DNA from: Syntrophomonadaceae bacterium
GTDB taxonomy: Bacteria > Bacillota > Dethiobacteria > DTU022
Direction of reading: 5' to 3'
Assembly: GCA_003567725.1 (NCBI GenBank)
Contig: PWYU01000122.1
Coordinates: 1-44,200, forward strand
DNA: 44,200 bases
A model generated the notes under the pieces. It did not search any database, had not been told where the DNA came from, and worked only from the letters and a program-made list of their open reading frames with translations. Position 1 is the first letter of the stretch. Each line of letters starts with the position of its first letter. Shown here one piece after another: positions 43,231 through 44,200 of this stretch. The position numbers and the translations under genes were made by a program.

Positions 43231-43413
43231 CTTCAGGGTCCGGTGAGAAGGAAGAAACTCCTTCAATTCCGAACCGGCGGTGATGTTTTCTTATTAAAGA
43301 AACTAAGCCCGCGAGCCTGATAGGCTGATCCGGTGAAAATCCGGGGCCGACAGTAAAGTCTGGAAGGGAGAAGTAACGGCCCAATAAGAGCCCGGTTTGT
43401 CTAGACCCTGAAG
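43231..43413 (+). promoter_or_regulatory. FMN riboswitch (RFN element)
   Basis: FMN-sensing aptamer. P1 is a perfect 10-base helix: CTTCAGGGTC (43231-43240) with GACCCTGAAG (43404-43413). Conserved internal blocks of the RFN consensus are present: GAACCGGCGGTGAT, AAGCCCGCGAGCCTG, ATCCGGTGAAAATCCGG, GACAGTAAAGTCTGGAAGGG and AGAAG. It stands directly before ribD, the usual partner. The expression platform is unusual (see findings). Confidence 0.95.
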
Positions 43414-43443
43414 TGTTGATTAACCTTTAGGGTTTTTTATTAT
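43405..43443 (+). terminator. Riboswitch-associated terminator overlapping P1
   Basis: ACCCTGAAG (43405-43413) can pair with CTTTAGGGT (43425-43433) over nine positions, including one G-U, with an 11-base loop, followed by TTTTTATTATT. Its left arm is the same strand that closes aptamer P1, so the two helices exclude each other. Confidence 0.7.
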
Positions 43444-43464
43444 AAGATCAAGGGGTGAGCTTAG

Positions 43465-44200
43465 TTGGATGCCGACGATCGATTTATGTGGATGGCCCTT
43501 GACCTGGCCAGGCAGGGGCGGGGAAGGACCAGCCCCAACCCTCTGGTTGGCGCTGTTGTGGTTCAAGATTCGGAGGTTTTGGGAACAGGATATCATCAAT
43601 ATGCCGGTTCTCCCCATGCCGAGATTATCGCCTTAAAAAAAGCCGGAGAAAGAGCGCAAGGGGCCACTTTATATGTCAATATGGAACCCTGCTCTCATCA
43701 AGGCCGTACGGGACCCTGCACGGAAGCAATTATAAAAGCTGGAATCAGCAGGGTAGTAGCAGCAATGCAGGATCCGAACCCTATCGTTTCCGGGCGAGGG
43801 TTTGCCCGCCTGAAAGAAGCAGGAATCAAGGTTAAAGAAGGAGTGCTGGAGCATAAAGCCCGCCGCTTAAATGAAGCTTTTATCAAATATATGAACACCG
43901 GCCTGCCTTTTGTTGGCATCAAGGTAGCCATGAGCCTTGACGGAAAAATCGGCACTATGACCGGAGAATCGCACTGGATTACAGGTGAAAGATCGCGGCA
44001 ATTTGTCCATCGCCTGCGGGATCAAAGTGATGCGATAATGGTTGGGATTGAAACAGTTTTAAAAGATGATCCCCGCCTGACCACCAGAATTGAAAGCGGC
44101 GAAGGCAAAGATTCGGTGCGGGTCATTGTTGACAGCACTGCCCGCCTGCCGGTTGATGCCAGGGTTATTGAAAGCAACTCTTCCGCCGGGATTATCTTGG
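43465..44200 (+). CDS. ribD: Riboflavin biosynthesis protein RibD (partial, runs off the window)
   Basis: Bifunctional diaminohydroxyphosphoribosylaminopyrimidine deaminase and 5-amino-6-(5-phosphoribosylamino)uracil reductase; 245 codons are visible and no stop is reached. The deaminase domain has the zinc motif HAE and PCSHQGRTGPC. The reductase domain begins near residue 150 with VAMSLDGKIGTMTGES and the later VGIETVLKDDPRLTTR. TTG 43465 lies 9 bases after AGGGG (43451-43455). Controlled by the FMN riboswitch immediately upstream. Confidence 0.95.
   Translation, partial: MDADDRFMWMALDLARQGRGRTSPNPLVGAVVVQDSEVLGTGYHQYAGSPHAEIIALKKAGERAQGATLYVNMEPCSHQGRTGPCTEAIIKAGISRVVAAMQDPNPIVSGRGFARLKEAGIKVKEGVLEHKARRLNEAFIKYMNTGLPFVGIKVAMSLDGKIGTMTGESHWITGERSRQFVHRLRDQSDAIMVGIETVLKDDPRLTTRIESGEGKDSVRVIVDSTARLPVDARVIESNSSAGIIL

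Noticed and set aside
42788-43384. Minus-strand ORF over rpe and the riboswitch
   Set aside because: It is antisense to rpe and the FMN aptamer, both firmly identified; no family resemblance.

Overview
The window is a housekeeping region of a low-to-moderate GC Gram-positive bacterium, almost certainly an anaerobic member of the Bacillota, class Clostridia. The evidence is a division and cell-wall (dcw) cluster running into ylm-type genes (pgeF, ylmE, yggT, ylmH, divIVA, ileS), followed by the yloA-to-rpe block familiar from Bacillus. Further support comes from a T-box leader on ileS, RemA, RqcH, a PASTA kinase/PP2C pair and a strictly anaerobic class III ribonucleotide reductase. About ten genes appear to start at TTG, judged by Shine-Dalgarno spacing. 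I cannot name the genus. Whether the organism sporulates is not decided here: spoIIGA-sigE-sigG are absent after ftsZ, and the single SpoIIM-family gene is not diagnostic.

Layout. Bases 1-56 are part of a hairpin repeat that recurs at 29709-29806. Bases 170-14004 hold the dcw cluster: mraZ (with three MraZ operator boxes), rsmH, ftsL, ftsI, murF, mraY, murD, ftsW, murG, murB, ftsQ, ftsA, ftsZ. murE and murC are missing from their usual places. A strong hairpin follows. An NrdR-controlled operon nrdR-nrdD-nrdG (14171-17347) comes next, then pgeF, a membrane-anchored HlyD-like gene of unknown role, ylmE, yggT, ylmH and divIVA (17410-22356). No sepF is seen. An isoleucine T-box controls ileS, followed by lspA, lgt and rluD (22397-27857). 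rqcH is convergent with rluD (27861-29597, minus strand).

After a 440-base gap, yicC, remA, gmk, rpoZ and coaBC form a tight operon (30040-33227). A SpoIIM-family membrane gene lies on the minus strand (33222-33839), with priA divergent from it. Then come def, fmt, rsmB, a PP2C phosphatase, prkC, rsgA and rpe (33903-43166). The window ends with an FMN riboswitch and the 5' part of ribD.

The genes work together in four themes. (1) Septal peptidoglycan synthesis: lipid I/II synthesis by MraY and MurG, SEDS/PBP polymerisation by FtsW/FtsI, and FtsZ/FtsA/FtsQ/FtsL/DivIVA, with PrkC and its phosphatase as likely wall-sensing regulators. (2) Translation start and quality control: Def, Fmt, RsmH, RsmB, RsgA, IleS, RqcH and YlmH. 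(3) Lipoprotein maturation: LspA and Lgt. (4) Nucleotide and cofactor supply: NrdD/G, Gmk, CoaBC, RibD and Rpe.

I found no mobile element, CRISPR array, tRNA or rRNA. The most unusual signals are: a PP2C gene whose only start consistent with the family is an AUC codon; an FMN riboswitch whose P1 helix and terminator share one strand; a DivIVA with a long acidic PDFDPK-repeat tail; the HlyD-like protein in a division cluster lacking sepF; interleaved inverted repeats between the T-box terminator and ileS; and the covarying dispersed hairpin repeat.
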